A stretch of DNA of 64,000 nt from DASSUW01 sp963730535 (GTDB taxonomy: Bacteria; Actinomycetota; Thermoleophilia; Solirubrobacterales; Solirubrobacteraceae): contig CAVSRU010000003.1 in the NCBI GenBank assembly GCA_963730535.1, forward strand, positions 413,127 to 477,126, written 5' to 3'. A program made the translations under genes and the position numbers. Below, piece after piece: positions 24,794 to 35,254 of the stretch; within the stretch, counting starts at the first letter, position 1, and each line of letters starts with the position of its first letter. The notes beneath the pieces are model-generated. The model was not told the origin of the DNA. It saw nothing but the letters and a program-made list of their open reading frames with translations, and ran no database searches.

Positions 24794-24954
24794 GTCCTGT
24801 ACTCCTCTTGGTTTCGTGCGCTCTCGGGGGTAGACCGCTCAAGGCTGCGGAACTCATCGCTCACGACGCTAGAGATGCGATCCGGCGTTGTCTTCTCCAT
24901 GTGTGCTGGATCGGTCGCGGGAATACGGCGCGGGCCGCCGGCGTCCTCCAGGCC

Positions 24955-25030
24955 ATGACGATGACGATCCTTGCGCTCTCCGCCGTCGCCGCCGCGCTCC
25001 CCGGCCTCGTGATCTGGATCCTCGACGCCG

Positions 25031-25041
<11 letters not shown>
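24955..25041 (+). CDS. Possible 28-residue single-helix membrane peptide
   Basis: A frame from ATG 24955 gives a hydrophobic helix, ILALSAVAAALPGLVIWILD, ending AVKR. It overlaps the 3' end of purM by 11 bp. No good Shine-Dalgarno. The composition is right for a small membrane protein, but chance in GC-rich DNA is possible. 24794-24954 upstream of it holds nothing else supported. Confidence 0.3.
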
Positions 25042-26076
<1,035 letters not shown>

Positions 26077-26080
<4 letters not shown>

Positions 26081-26853
26081 CGCGCCCGATCCTGACAGGC
26101 GGTCCCGACGAGGATCGCGACGGCGAGCACCGTCCGGTAGGCGGCCCACACGGCGAGCGGCGCGCCGGCGGCGCGGGAGCGCTCAAGGTGCAGAGCCGCG
26201 CGGGTGGAGAGCGCTGCGGCGGCCGCCCCGCCGGCCAGCGCGCGCAGCGTCGCGCGCGACGGTCTGCGGCGCGCGAGGCGGAGGCCCTTGAGCGCGGTCG
26301 CTCCGGCCAGCACCGGCAGCGCGACCTCGCGGGAGAGCAGGGCGGCGTCGGGGCGGGTGAACCCGCGGGCGCGGGCGGCCGCGCGCGTCGCGCCGCTGCG
26401 GGAGACGCCCGGGATCAGCGCGAGCGCCTGGGCGACCCCGAGCGCGGCGCCGTCGGGAAGACCCACAGCGTCAGCCGTCCGCCGCGCCGGCACGCGGTCG
26501 GCGAGCACCATCGCGGCGGAGCCGGCGAGCAGGCCGAGCGCGATCGAGCGCGGGGTCCCGAGCCGCGACTCGACGGCGCGCTCGAAGGCGAGGCCGGCGA
26601 GCGCCGGCGGTGCGGTGGCCGCGGCGAGCACGCCGAGCGGCGCGCGCGGGCGTCCCAGCGCCAGCGCAGTGCCCGCGTGGAACGCGACCTCGACCTCCTT
26701 CCGTACCGGCCCGGGCAGCGCCGCGTGCTGCCATCCGAGCGCCCACGGCAGCAGCCCGACGTGGGCCGACGAGGAGATCGGCAGGAGCTCGGCCGGGCCC
26801 TGCACGAGGCCCAGCGCGATCGTCTCGATCAGCCGCGGCTCAGTGACCCGCAT
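26077..26853 (-). CDS. uppP: Undecaprenyl-diphosphatase UppP (BacA)
   Basis: 258 residues, very hydrophobic. The two family motifs are present: GLVQGPAELLPISSSAHVGL (with Glu and the SSSxH phosphate site) and LIPGVSRSGATRAAAR (the GVSRSG loop). It dephosphorylates C55-PP to recycle the lipid carrier for peptidoglycan and other envelope polymers, at the membrane. It is at the short end for the family and unusually Ala/Arg-rich. It overlaps dedA by 14 bp and purM by 4 bp; the triplet reads as one operon. Confidence 0.9.
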
Positions 26854-27505
26854 CGGCGGCCGGCGTGCCGAGCCGCTCGTCGCGCCGCCGGCGGCGCCAG
26901 CGGACGAACAGGTAGATCGCGCCGAGCACGATCATGGCGGCGACCGCGTAGTCGACGTAATGCAGGCTGTCGCGCCAGCTCTCCCAGTGAGCGCCGACCT
27001 CCTTGCCGATGAACGTGAGCATGAAGATCCACGGGATGCACCCGGCCGTGGTGAGCAGCGTGAAGCGCCAGAACGGCATCCGCGCGACGCCCGCGGGCAG
27101 CGAGATGAACGTGCGGATGATCGGGAGCATGCGCGAGAAGAACACGGTCGCGTCGCCGTAGCGCTCGAACCAGCGGTCGGCCCACGCCAGGTGCGACGGC
27201 TTGACGTGCAGCTTGCGCCCGTGCTTCTCGAGCAGGTCGACGCGGCCGAAGTAGCCGACCGCGTACGCGATCCACGAGCCGACGACGTTCGCGAACGTCC
27301 CGACCGCGACGACGGCGAACATCGAGTACTCGCCGTTGGCCACGTTGAAGCCGGCGAACAGGAACGTCGTCTCCGACGGGATCGGGATGCAGGCGCTCTC
27401 GGCCACCATCAGCAGGAAGATCCCGGGGAGGCCCATCGCGTCGACGACGTCGACCGCGAACTCCACGATCGGGTCGGTCAGGGACGCGAGGACGAGCGGC
27501 GACAC
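26840..27505 (-). CDS. DedA-family membrane protein
   Basis: 221 residues. DedA (SNARE-associated/VTT) marks: GLPGIFLLMVAESACIPIPS, ETTFLFAGF, VGSWIAYAVGYFGRVDLLEK, RYGDATVFFSRMLPIIRTFI, SLPAGVARMPFWRFTLLTTA and CIPWIFMLTFIGKEVGAHWE. DedA proteins act as lipid scramblases, including of the C55-P carrier, which fits its coupling to uppP. The C-terminus is Arg-rich and cytoplasmic. First gene of the dedA-uppP-purM unit. Confidence 0.94.
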   Translation of the reverse strand: MSPLVLASLTDPIVEFAVDVVDAMGLPGIFLLMVAESACIPIPSETTFLFAGFNVANGEYSMFAVVAVGTFANVVGSWIAYAVGYFGRVDLLEKHGRKLHVKPSHLAWADRWFERYGDATVFFSRMLPIIRTFISLPAGVARMPFWRFTLLTTAGCIPWIFMLTFIGKEVGAHWESWRDSLHYVDYAVAAMIVLGAIYLFVRWRRRRRDERLGTPAADAGH

Positions 27506-27520
27506 GGCCCGATCAGGCTA

Positions 27521-27544
27521 GCGGGAGGGCGAACGCCCTCCCGC
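27521..27544 (-). terminator. Hairpin after the secreted protease gene
   Basis: GCGGGAGGGC-GAAC-GCCCTCCCGC, a perfect 10 bp stem with a tetraloop, lies 11 bp beyond the protease stop (27555) and just before the dedA start. It would end the protease transcript on the minus strand. Confidence 0.75.
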
Positions 27545-27554
27545 CATCCCAGCG

Positions 27555-28370
27555 CTACGGAAGGAGAGGACCGCGGAACGGATCGGTGCCGAGCGCCAGG
27601 GTCGCGTTCGGCCCGCCGTGGGACGCCATGTAGGCGAGCATCCGCGACAGGTCGCTGACGCCGTTGGCGCCGGCCAGCGGCGCGATCTGGAGCGTGCTGA
27701 GGACGCCGAACGCCTGCCCCGACCGGTCGATGAACGCGCTGCCGGAGTCACCCGGGATGCCCGGCGAGACCGTGTAGACCTGGTGGGTCCAGCCGCCGCC
27801 GGCGGTGCCGAGGCTGGTGCCCTCCTTGGGCGACAGCGCCGTGACGCCGAGGCGCAGCGACGAGTTGCCGTAGGAGAGGACCTTGTCGCCGGTCGCCGTC
27901 GAGGTCGCGGTGCCGGTCGGCCCGCCCCAGAACGGGATCGTCGGGTTGACCTTGCCGTAGTCGGCCGGGTCGAGCTTGATCAGCGCGATGTCGTTGAAGC
28001 GGCACGCGTTCGTGTCGGTCTCGCCCGCGGCCTGCATCGTCACCCAGGAGGAGTAGACGATCGTGCCGGGCCGCGAGGCGCCGTCGACCTCGACCGGCGT
28101 GCCGTGCGGCCGCGTGCCGGCCACGCAGCCGTTCGTCGTCGTGTTGTCGCTCGTGCTCGAGCAGTGCGCCGCCTGGCCGAGGTAGACGTCGTTGGCCGCG
28201 TCGAAGAAGACGAAGTTGGCCGTGCACTGCCCGCCCGCCGTGACCGTCTGCACGCCCGGGTGGACCGTCGCGCTGGCCGCCGGCGCCCAGGTGGGCTCGG
28301 CTGTGGCCGGCCCTGCAGCGGCCAGGGCCGCGCAACCGGCGACGACACACGCAACGATCAGTCTGCGCAT
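27555..28370 (-). CDS. Secreted trypsin-like serine protease (S1 family)
   Basis: 271 residues with a signal peptide (LIVACVVAGCAALAAAGPATA). Catalytic His in LGQAAHCSS, Asp in RFNDIALIKLD and Ser in GIPGDSGSAFI give a full S1 triad in the right order. ANFVFFDAANDVYLGQAAHC contains a Cys that likely pairs with one in NGCVAGT. The domain is compact, without pro-peptide or extra modules. It should act outside the cell on proteins; the target is unknown. Transcription ends at the hairpin at 27521. Confidence 0.9.
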   Translation of the reverse strand: MRRLIVACVVAGCAALAAAGPATAEPTWAPAASATVHPGVQTVTAGGQCTANFVFFDAANDVYLGQAAHCSSTSDNTTTNGCVAGTRPHGTPVEVDGASRPGTIVYSSWVTMQAAGETDTNACRFNDIALIKLDPADYGKVNPTIPFWGGPTGTATSTATGDKVLSYGNSSLRLGVTALSPKEGTSLGTAGGGWTHQVYTVSPGIPGDSGSAFIDRSGQAFGVLSTLQIAPLAGANGVSDLSRMLAYMASHGGPNATLALGTDPFRGPLLP

Positions 28371-28456
28371 CGTGAATCCTCCCGCAAGGGTTCGAAACTA
28401 GGGTGTACCGCCCGCCCGGTGCCAGTACCCCGTCCCGGCCCGGCCTCACACCAAAA

Positions 28457-29470
28457 ATGCGCGTCTGGGTCGACCTCACCAACTCCCCGCACGTCCTCGT
28501 CATGCGCCCCGTGATCCGGGCGCTCGAGGAGCGAGGCGCCGAGGTGCTCGTGACGGCGCGCGACTTCGCGCAGACGCTGCAGCTGGCGGAGCGCCACGGC
28601 CTCCACGTGGAGCCGATCGGCCGCCACCGCGGCGGCCGGCTCGCGGCCAAGGGGCTCGGGCTGCTCTCCCGCAGCGCCGCCCTCACCCGCTGGGCGGCCC
28701 GCCGGAAGATCGACATCGCGCTCGGCCACGGGTCCAACGACGTCACGGTCGCCGCCGCACTGCTGCGGATCCCCAGCGCGACCGCCTTCGACTACGAGTG
28801 GGCGACCGTCCAGCACACCGTGAACTGCCGCCTGGCGCGCGCCGTCGTGGTCCCGGAGGCCATCCCGCCGGAGCGGCTGGCGCGCTACGGCGCCAAGGGG
28901 AAGCTGCGCCGCTACGAGGGCCTGAAGGAGGAGTACTACCTCGCCGACTTCGAGCCGGACCCGTCGGTGCTCGACGAGCTCGGCCTCGACCCGGGCAGGC
29001 CGATCGCCGTCGTCCGCACCCCGCCCGCCGTGTCGCTCTACCACCGCTTCGAGAACCCGCTCTTCGCGCGGGTGCTCGACCGCCTGAGAGGCGAGCAGAC
29101 GGTGGTGCTCCCGCGCACGCCGGAGCAGCGCACGGAGCTCGACGGGTTCATCGTCCCGACGCAGGCGATCGACGCGCAGTCGCTGATCGCCCACGCCGAC
29201 CTCGTGATCTCCGCCGGCGGCACGATGAACCGCGAAGCGGTCGCGCTCGGCACGCCGGTGTGGACCACGTTCGAGGGCCGCCCGGGCGCGGTCGACGACG
29301 CACTGATCGCCGAGGGCCGGCTGCGCCGCCTCACCCGCGCCGAAGACGTCGAGCTCGTCAAGCGCCCGCCGGGCCACACGCAGCGCCGCCGCCGCGACCC
29401 TGCCGTGCTCGCCGACCTGATGCTCTCCCCGATCGGCGGCCTCGCTGCCACCGGGCGCGGACACGCCTAG
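28457..29470 (+). CDS. DUF354 family glycosyltransferase-like protein
   Basis: 337 residues. VWVDLTNSPHVLVMRPVIRA is the standard start of DUF354, a family with a GT-B glycosyltransferase fold. Other marks: IDIALGHGSNDVTVAAALLR, YEGLKEEYYLADFEPDPSVL, AVVRTPPAVSLYHRFENPLF, and near the end LVISAGGTMNREAVALGTPV, like the sugar-nucleotide-binding region of MurG-type enzymes. It probably transfers a sugar in envelope glycan synthesis. It ends 10 bp before the CapD-like gene. Confidence 0.9.
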   Translation: MRVWVDLTNSPHVLVMRPVIRALEERGAEVLVTARDFAQTLQLAERHGLHVEPIGRHRGGRLAAKGLGLLSRSAALTRWAARRKIDIALGHGSNDVTVAAALLRIPSATAFDYEWATVQHTVNCRLARAVVVPEAIPPERLARYGAKGKLRRYEGLKEEYYLADFEPDPSVLDELGLDPGRPIAVVRTPPAVSLYHRFENPLFARVLDRLRGEQTVVLPRTPEQRTELDGFIVPTQAIDAQSLIAHADLVISAGGTMNREAVALGTPVWTTFEGRPGAVDDALIAEGRLRRLTRAEDVELVKRPPGHTQRRRRDPAVLADLMLSPIGGLAATGRGHA

Positions 29471-29480
29471 AATCCCCGCG

Positions 29481-31448
29481 ATGCGCCGCCGGATCAGCTC
29501 CGCGGCCCTTCCCGTGCACCGTCACGCGCTCCCCCAGGCTGCGCTTGACGCGGGTCTGGCCGCACTGGCCTACTACCTCGCCTACCGCCTGCGGTTCGAG
29601 GGCGGGATCCCGGCCCGCTATCAGGACCTGTTCGAGAGCACGATCACGTTCGTCATCTGCGGCAGCGTGTTCAGCTTCGCGCTGCTCGGCCTCTACCGGC
29701 ACTGGATGCGCTACTCGTCGCAGCGCGAGTACCTCCAGATCGTGCAGGCGGTCGCCGTCTCGGTCGTCGCGCTCGTCGGCTACGTCGCGGTCGTCAAGCC
29801 GAAGCTGATCTACACGCCGGAGGGCGACGTGTCGGTGGCCGTGCCCACGAGCGTGCTCGTGCTCTTCGGACTTCTGCTGCTCGTGTTCGTCGGGGCCGTG
29901 CGGTTCGTGACCCACCTCGTCTACGAGCGGCCGCTGCGCGGCTGGCGGGCGCAGCGCGACGCGCGCTCCGTGCTGATCGTCGGGGCCGGCGACGGCGGGC
30001 GCCTGCTCCTGCGCGAGATCCTGCGCAACCCCGACCTCGGCTTCCGCCCCGTCGGCTTCGTCGACGACGACCCGCGCAAGCAGCGGGCGCGGATCGACCG
30101 TGGGCTCGAGGTGCTCGGCACCACCGAGGAGCTGCCGCGCGTGCTCGACGACGTCGGGCCCGACGAGGTGCTGATCGCCGTGCCGTCGGCTCCCGGGACG
30201 ATGCGTGCGCGCGTCGTACGCGCGTGCCGCGAGCGCGGCGTGCCCGTCCGCACGATGCCGACGGTCTTCGAGCTGCTCCAGGACGGCGGCCGCCTCATGC
30301 GCCAGGTGCGCGAGGTGCGGGTCGAGGACGTCCTCGGGCGCGAGCCGGTTCGCATGGAGACCGAGTTCACCGGCGCCTACCTGGCCGGTCGCGCGGTGCT
30401 CGTCACCGGCGCCGGCGGCTCGATCGGCGCCGAGCTGTGCCGGCAGATCTCCCGCGTCGGCCCGAGCAAGCTCGTCCTGCTCGACCACGCCGAGGACAAC
30501 CTGTTCGCGATCGAGCGCGAGCTGGTGGAGGACCGGCATGTCCAGAACACGGTCGCGGTGCTCGCTGACTGCAAGCAGGGCGAGCGGATGCGCGAGGTGT
30601 TCGCCGAGTACCGACCGACCGTCGTGTTCCACGCCGCCGCCTACAAGCACGTCGGGCTGATGGAGGCCAACCCCGTCGAGGCCGTGCACAACAACTCGCT
30701 CGCGACGCAGGTCATGACCCGCGTGGCGGGCGACTTCGGGGTGAAGGTCTTCGTGCTCGTCTCGACCGACAAGGCGGTCAACCCGGCGACGGTGATGGGC
30801 GCCTCCAAGGCGCTCGCCGAATGGGCGGTCGAGGCGGCGGACGCCCGCTACCCCGACACCGCCTTCACCGCCGTGCGCTTCGGCAACGTGCTGGGCTCGT
30901 CGGGCTCGGTGGTGCCGATCTTCCGCCGCCAGATCGCCAAGGGCGGCCCGGTCACGGTCACCGACCCGGGGATGACCCGCTTCTTCATGACGATCCCGGA
31001 GGCCGTCCAGCTCGTCGTCCGCTCGGCGTCGCTCGCGCTCGGGGGCGAGGTCTTCGTGCTCGAGATGGGCCAGCCGGTGGCGATCCTCGAGCTGGCGCGC
31101 GACATGATCCGCTTCTCCGGACTGGAGCCGGGCCGCGACATCGCGATCGAGATCGTCGGCGCGCGGCCGGGAGAGAAGCTGCACGAGGAGCTGTTCAACT
31201 CGTACGAGCGACCGGAGCCGACGCCGGCGGCGAAGCTGCTGCGCGCGCAGCGCCCGCCGGTCGACCCCGCCTGGGTCGAGCAGACGTTCGACGAGATCGC
31301 GTACCTGGTGCTCGACGGCGACGCCGCCACGCTGGCCGCGAAGGTGCACGAGCTGGGCGCCATGCGGGCCGCCGAGGCGGCGGCTCCGGCACCCGAGCCG
31401 AGCCCCTCCGCGACGCCCGAGACGGCTGGCGACCGCCTGGCCTCCTAG
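29481..31448 (+). CDS. CapD/FlaA1-type nucleotide-sugar dehydratase, membrane-bound
   Basis: 655 residues. Four to five N-terminal membrane helices (AALDAGLAALAYYLAYRLRF, ITFVICGSVFSFALLGLY and others) precede a first Rossmann domain (VLIVGAGDGGRLLLREIL) and a second SDR domain: RAVLVTGAGGSIGAELCRQI, ADCKQGERMREVFAEYRPTV, FHAAAYKHVGLMEANPVEAV, KVFVLVSTDKAVNPATVMGA, SKALAEWAV and RFFMTIPEAVQLVVRSASLA. This is the layout of WbpM/CapD UDP-GlcNAc 4,6-dehydratases that start synthesis of unusual sugars. TAGAAT at 29468-29473, 7 nt before the ATG, suggests a leaderless start. Confidence 0.95.
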   Translation: MRRRISSAALPVHRHALPQAALDAGLAALAYYLAYRLRFEGGIPARYQDLFESTITFVICGSVFSFALLGLYRHWMRYSSQREYLQIVQAVAVSVVALVGYVAVVKPKLIYTPEGDVSVAVPTSVLVLFGLLLLVFVGAVRFVTHLVYERPLRGWRAQRDARSVLIVGAGDGGRLLLREILRNPDLGFRPVGFVDDDPRKQRARIDRGLEVLGTTEELPRVLDDVGPDEVLIAVPSAPGTMRARVVRACRERGVPVRTMPTVFELLQDGGRLMRQVREVRVEDVLGREPVRMETEFTGAYLAGRAVLVTGAGGSIGAELCRQISRVGPSKLVLLDHAEDNLFAIERELVEDRHVQNTVAVLADCKQGERMREVFAEYRPTVVFHAAAYKHVGLMEANPVEAVHNNSLATQVMTRVAGDFGVKVFVLVSTDKAVNPATVMGASKALAEWAVEAADARYPDTAFTAVRFGNVLGSSGSVVPIFRRQIAKGGPVTVTDPGMTRFFMTIPEAVQLVVRSASLALGGEVFVLEMGQPVAILELARDMIRFSGLEPGRDIAIEIVGARPGEKLHEELFNSYERPEPTPAAKLLRAQRPPVDPAWVEQTFDEIAYLVLDGDAATLAAKVHELGAMRAAEAAAPAPEPSPSATPETAGDRLAS

Positions 31449-31465
31449 ACTCAGCGACTCGGTCC

Positions 31466-32791
31466 ATGGTCGTCCTTGCGTTTTCCCTCCAGGACCAGGT
31501 CGAGAAGTACGGCGCCTACGTAGGGCTCGCGGCGTTCCTCGGCCTGGCCGTACTGGCCCTCCTGTACTTCGCCCAGGCGCGCGAGCTCAAGCGCCTGCGC
31601 GACTGGGCTGGCCGCGCGCCGGAGCGCGCGCAGGAGCTCGAGGCGCGCGTGGTCGCCCAGGCCGAGGAGGCTCGCAAGGTTCCGGAGCCGGCGGCCGAGC
31701 GCTCCGGCACCGTCGGTCCCGCCCAGCCGGTCACGGCCGGCAACGGTCGCCCCGCCGAAGCGCCGGTCGCGGTGCCGATGGGGCCGCGCCCCGCCGTCGC
31801 GATGGCGCGGGCCGCAGCGGCGGTGGGTGCCGGCGCCGCGGCTCCTGAGCGCAGCGAGGAGGCCGAAGCGGCCGAGGAGCCGGTCGCGGCGCCCGTACCC
31901 GACGGCGCCGGCGGCGCGCCCCCGGACGTCGACGTGCCGAGCGAGGACACGGCGGATCACGCGGCCGTGGCCGCGACCAACGGGGACGAGCCGGACGAGG
32001 CGGCGGCGGCGGACGAGCCGGTGGCGCCGGACGAGCCGCAGGCCCCCGCTCCCGAGCCGGTGGCCACCGAGCCGGAGCCCGAGCCCGAGCCGGCCCAGGC
32101 CACCGAGGACGCCCCGGCGCTGCCCGGCAACGGCGTCCCGGCGCCGGTCACGATCCCGCGCGCCACCCCTCGCCCGCAGCCGCGCCCCGCGGCGCCGCTG
32201 CGCGCGACGCCGTCGCGCTCGGCCACGGTCCCGCCCCGGCGCCCTGGGCCGCCGCCCCGCCGACCCGCCAAGGAGCCGTCCCGGGCCGGCCGCTGGACGC
32301 TCTTCACCCTGCTGGCGATCGGCGTGGCGGCCGCCGCCGTCGCCGTACCCGTCTTCCTGCTCGGCGGCGACGACCCCGCCCCCGCGCCCAACCGGACCGC
32401 CCAGTCCACGCCGGACGCGGCGACCGGTGGTGGCGGCGGCGGGACCGAGGTGGCCGCCGCCCGGGCCGAGACCGTCGTCACGGTGCTCAACGGCACGCCG
32501 ACCGAGGGCCTCGCCTCCCAGACGCGCGACAAGCTGATGGCCGAGGGCTACTCGGACGAGCAGGGCAAGATCCGCACGGGCAACAACACCGATCAGCAGC
32601 GCCAGGACTCGGTGATCTTCTTCGCCGACGGCGCGCGGCGCCAGGCGCGCGACGTCGGCTCGATCCTCGGAATCACGGCGCTCGAGGCGATCGACCCCGA
32701 GACGCAAGCGCTCGCCGACGCCACGGACGCGACGGACAGCGGCCAGCCCTCGAAGGTCGTCGTCCTCCTCGGCAGCGACCAGTCGCCGTAA
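31466..32791 (+). CDS. LytR C-terminal domain protein with Pro/Ala-rich linker
   Basis: 441 residues. An N-terminal membrane helix (YVGLAAFLGLAVLALLYFA) is followed by a long Ala/Pro/Glu-rich, probably disordered region. A second helix is WTLFTLLAIGVAAAAVAVPV and then the LytR_C domain: ETVVTVLNGTPTEGLASQTR, DKLMAEGYSDEQGKIRTGNN and QQRQDSVIFFADGARRQARD. LytR_C domains occur at the end of LCP cell-wall ligases or alone, and may bind glycans. It starts 18 bp after the CapD-like gene and ends 13 bp before the next gene, so an envelope operon is likely. Confidence 0.85.
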   Translation: MVVLAFSLQDQVEKYGAYVGLAAFLGLAVLALLYFAQARELKRLRDWAGRAPERAQELEARVVAQAEEARKVPEPAAERSGTVGPAQPVTAGNGRPAEAPVAVPMGPRPAVAMARAAAAVGAGAAAPERSEEAEAAEEPVAAPVPDGAGGAPPDVDVPSEDTADHAAVAATNGDEPDEAAAADEPVAPDEPQAPAPEPVATEPEPEPEPAQATEDAPALPGNGVPAPVTIPRATPRPQPRPAAPLRATPSRSATVPPRRPGPPPRRPAKEPSRAGRWTLFTLLAIGVAAAAVAVPVFLLGGDDPAPAPNRTAQSTPDAATGGGGGGTEVAAARAETVVTVLNGTPTEGLASQTRDKLMAEGYSDEQGKIRTGNNTDQQRQDSVIFFADGARRQARDVGSILGITALEAIDPETQALADATDATDSGQPSKVVVLLGSDQSP

Positions 32792-32803
32792 GCGGAACCA
32801 CCT

Positions 32804-34687
32804 GTGACCTGGCTGGCCCGCGCCGTCTTCGTCGTCCTCGTCGGCGCGACGTTCGCGGCCTTCTTCGCCGCCCAGCGGATCAAGGGCGAGGCCGCGGTGG
32901 CGAAGGTGCGCTCGCTGGAGCGGGTCTTCTCCCCCAACGGCGACGGCACGCGCGACGTCGTCGAGTTCCAGGTCACGCTGCGGGAGGCGGGTCGGATCGC
33001 GGTCGACGTGGTCGACGAGGACGGCGACGCGGTGCGCCGCCTGGCCGACGGCGCGCGTGTGACCCCGCCCTCGCCGCTCCCGCTGCGGTGGAACGGGCGC
33101 ACGGACGCCGGGACCCGCGCTCCCGACGGCCGCTACCGCGTGCGCGTCACGCTGCGGCAGGAGGGGCGCTCGGTGGTCCCGCCGCGCGCCACGGTCGTCG
33201 ACACCGTGCCGCCGCGGCCGCGCGTGCGCAGCATCGTCCCGGGCCCCATCGTCGGGCCGCGCCCGGGGCCGCTCCGGATCGACGTCCGCGACGTGCCGGT
33301 CCGGCGCCCGAAGAGCGCCCGCATCGTGCGCACCGACGGCGGCGAGCCGCGCGTGGTGGCCGAGCTCCCGTCGGTGCGGGGCACGCGCACGCTCACCTGG
33401 AACGGGCGCATCGACGGGCGGCCGGCTCCGCCTGGGATCTACCTCGTGCAGGTCGCGTCGCGCGACCGCGCGGGCAACCTCGGCCGCGCACCGGCCGAGC
33501 TCCCGCCCCTGCCCGGCCAGTCGCGCGGGCGGCCGGGGATCACCGTGCGCGGGATCGTCGCCGAGCCGCCGGCGCGGCCGGTGGTCGCGAAGCGGCTGGT
33601 GCGCGTGAACGTCGACGCCCGCCGCCGCCCGTACCGCTGGGTCCTGCGCCGCGTCGGCACACGCCGTCCGGTGCTGCGCGGCCGTGAGGCGGCCGGGCAG
33701 CCGGTCGAGTTCCGGGCGCCGGCCGGCGACTCCGGCCTGTACGTGCTCGAGCTGACGGCGGGCAAGCAGTCGACGACGGCGGTCCCGCTCGCGGTGCAGT
33801 CGCGGCGCCGGGCGAACATGCTCGTCGTCGTGCCGGTCATGTCATGGCTGGGGACCGACGAGGTCGACCAGGACGGCGACGGGGTGCCCAACACCCTGCC
33901 GAGCAACCGCCCGGTCAACTGGCCGCGGGTGCTGGCCGGCGGCCTCCCGGACGACCTCCTGCAGCACACAGCGCCGCTGCTCGTGCATCTCGACCGCGCG
34001 CGGATCCGCTACGACATCACGACCGACCTCGACCTCGCGCTCTCGACCGGCCCGCGGGCGTCGGACCGCCGCGGCGTGCTGCTCGCGGGCGCCGAGCGAT
34101 GGGTGACCCGCGGCTACGCGCGGCGGCTGCGCCGCTACGTGGTCGAGGGCGGCCGCCTCGCGAGCTTCGGCACCGAGAGCCTGCGCCGCGGCGTGACGAT
34201 CGTGCGCAACGAGGCGCAGACGGCGGGGCAGCTCTTGCGCCCGACGCAGCCCTCGGCCCACGACTCGTTCGGGAACCGCTTCGAGCCGCTGCGCCGCACC
34301 GAGGAGCCGGCCACCCTGTCGCTGATCGGCGGCGATGCGGGCGCCGGGCTGCTCGAGGGCTTCGACGGCGCGCTGGAGGGCTTCAGCGTGCTCGAGGAGA
34401 GCCGCCCGCCCGCTTCCGGTCGCGGAGAGCTGCAGGCGGCGCTCGGCGTCGAGACGGCGCCGCCCGAGGAGACCGAGGGCGTTCCGGAGGAGCTGCCACC
34501 GCCGGCGCTGCCCGCGCTGGCGTCGACCGAGCTCGGTGAGGGCGTGATGATCCGCGTCGGCCTGCCGGAGTGGTCGCAGCGGCTCGACGAGGACCGCCAG
34601 GTGTCGCAGATCACGCTCAACATCGCGGACATCCTGCGCGGCGTCCGGCCGCGCATCCGGTCGACGCCGGTTCGCGGCCGCCGCTAG
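32804..34687 (+). CDS. Membrane-anchored surface protein with FlgD-like Ig domains
   Basis: 627 residues from a GTG. One N-terminal helix (AVFVVLVGATFAAFFAA), then two FlgD-Ig-like units: SLERVFSPNGDGTRDVVEF with LRWNGRTDAGTRAPDGRYRV, and LTWNGRIDGRPAPPGIYLVQ. The SPNGDGxxD motif is typical of these beta-sandwiches in exported proteins. The second half, including a LAGGLPDDLL region, GRLASFGTESLRRG and a C-terminal GEGVMIRVGLPEWSQRL, may be a globular domain (N,N-dimethylformamidase beta-like or glutamine amidotransferase-like), but I cannot name it firmly. It should act outside the membrane in envelope structure. Confidence 0.75.
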   Translation: MTWLARAVFVVLVGATFAAFFAAQRIKGEAAVAKVRSLERVFSPNGDGTRDVVEFQVTLREAGRIAVDVVDEDGDAVRRLADGARVTPPSPLPLRWNGRTDAGTRAPDGRYRVRVTLRQEGRSVVPPRATVVDTVPPRPRVRSIVPGPIVGPRPGPLRIDVRDVPVRRPKSARIVRTDGGEPRVVAELPSVRGTRTLTWNGRIDGRPAPPGIYLVQVASRDRAGNLGRAPAELPPLPGQSRGRPGITVRGIVAEPPARPVVAKRLVRVNVDARRRPYRWVLRRVGTRRPVLRGREAAGQPVEFRAPAGDSGLYVLELTAGKQSTTAVPLAVQSRRRANMLVVVPVMSWLGTDEVDQDGDGVPNTLPSNRPVNWPRVLAGGLPDDLLQHTAPLLVHLDRARIRYDITTDLDLALSTGPRASDRRGVLLAGAERWVTRGYARRLRRYVVEGGRLASFGTESLRRGVTIVRNEAQTAGQLLRPTQPSAHDSFGNRFEPLRRTEEPATLSLIGGDAGAGLLEGFDGALEGFSVLEESRPPASGRGELQAALGVETAPPEETEGVPEELPPPALPALASTELGEGVMIRVGLPEWSQRLDEDRQVSQITLNIADILRGVRPRIRSTPVRGRR

Positions 34688-35254
34688 CGCACGTCGGTCC
34701 GCTCGGAGCCGAGGCGCCCGCTCTCGATCCCGAGCGCCTCCATCCGCTCCCACAGCGGGAGGTTCTGCGTGTGGACCGGGTCGTCGGCTGCGGTCGAAGC
34801 GCAGCGCCGCGCGCTCGCAGGAGCGATCGTGGAGCGCCCCGGAGCTCGCCGGCCGCGGCCCGTACCAGAGCTCGGCGTCGGGGTGCAGCGCGGTCAGCGA
34901 CCGTGCGAGCGGGTACTGGAGGGCGTCGAAGACGACGAGCGCGCGCGGGAAGCCGGGCAGGCGCATCCGCCGCGCCTGGACGCCGGCCAGCCCGTCCGCG
35001 AACGCCCCGCCCAGCCGGCGCGCCGCGGCGTAGGAGAGGCGCGGCGGGTCGACCGCGACGACGCCCGGCGCGGTCAGCAGGTCCTCGGCGCGCTCGCGCA
35101 GCTCGAAGGCCTCGAGCCGCTCCGGCAGCAGCAGCACGCAGAGGGGGCGGTGGCGCCCCAGCCGGTCCGCCTCCTCCGCCACCCGGCCCCACCCCCGCGT
35201 CCCCCTCAGGTGCGGCGCCGTGCGCCAGCCCAGGCCGCCGCCGGGATCGGTCAT
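34684..35254 (-). pseudogene. Envelope-locus protein with a single-base frameshift (glycosyltransferase-associated)
   Basis: The frame from ATG 35254 gives HRPLCVLLLPERLEAFELRE, then MRLPGFPRALVVFDALQYPL and LHPDAELWYGPRPASSGALH, up to about 34795. The natural end continues one base out of phase: DDPVHTQNLPLWERMEALGI then ESGRLGSERTDVR and a stop at 34684. Removing one C near 34790-34794 restores about 189 residues. It overlaps the glycosyltransferase gene by 4 bp (ATGA) and may be a partner of it; no domain is recognised. Sequencing error or recent mutation both fit. Confidence 0.65.

Noticed and set aside
29358..31349. Minus-strand frame of 663 codons opposite the CapD-like gene
   Set aside because: Composition (Arg/His/Asp/Leu repeats) is that of an antisense shadow; the plus strand has full dehydratase motifs.
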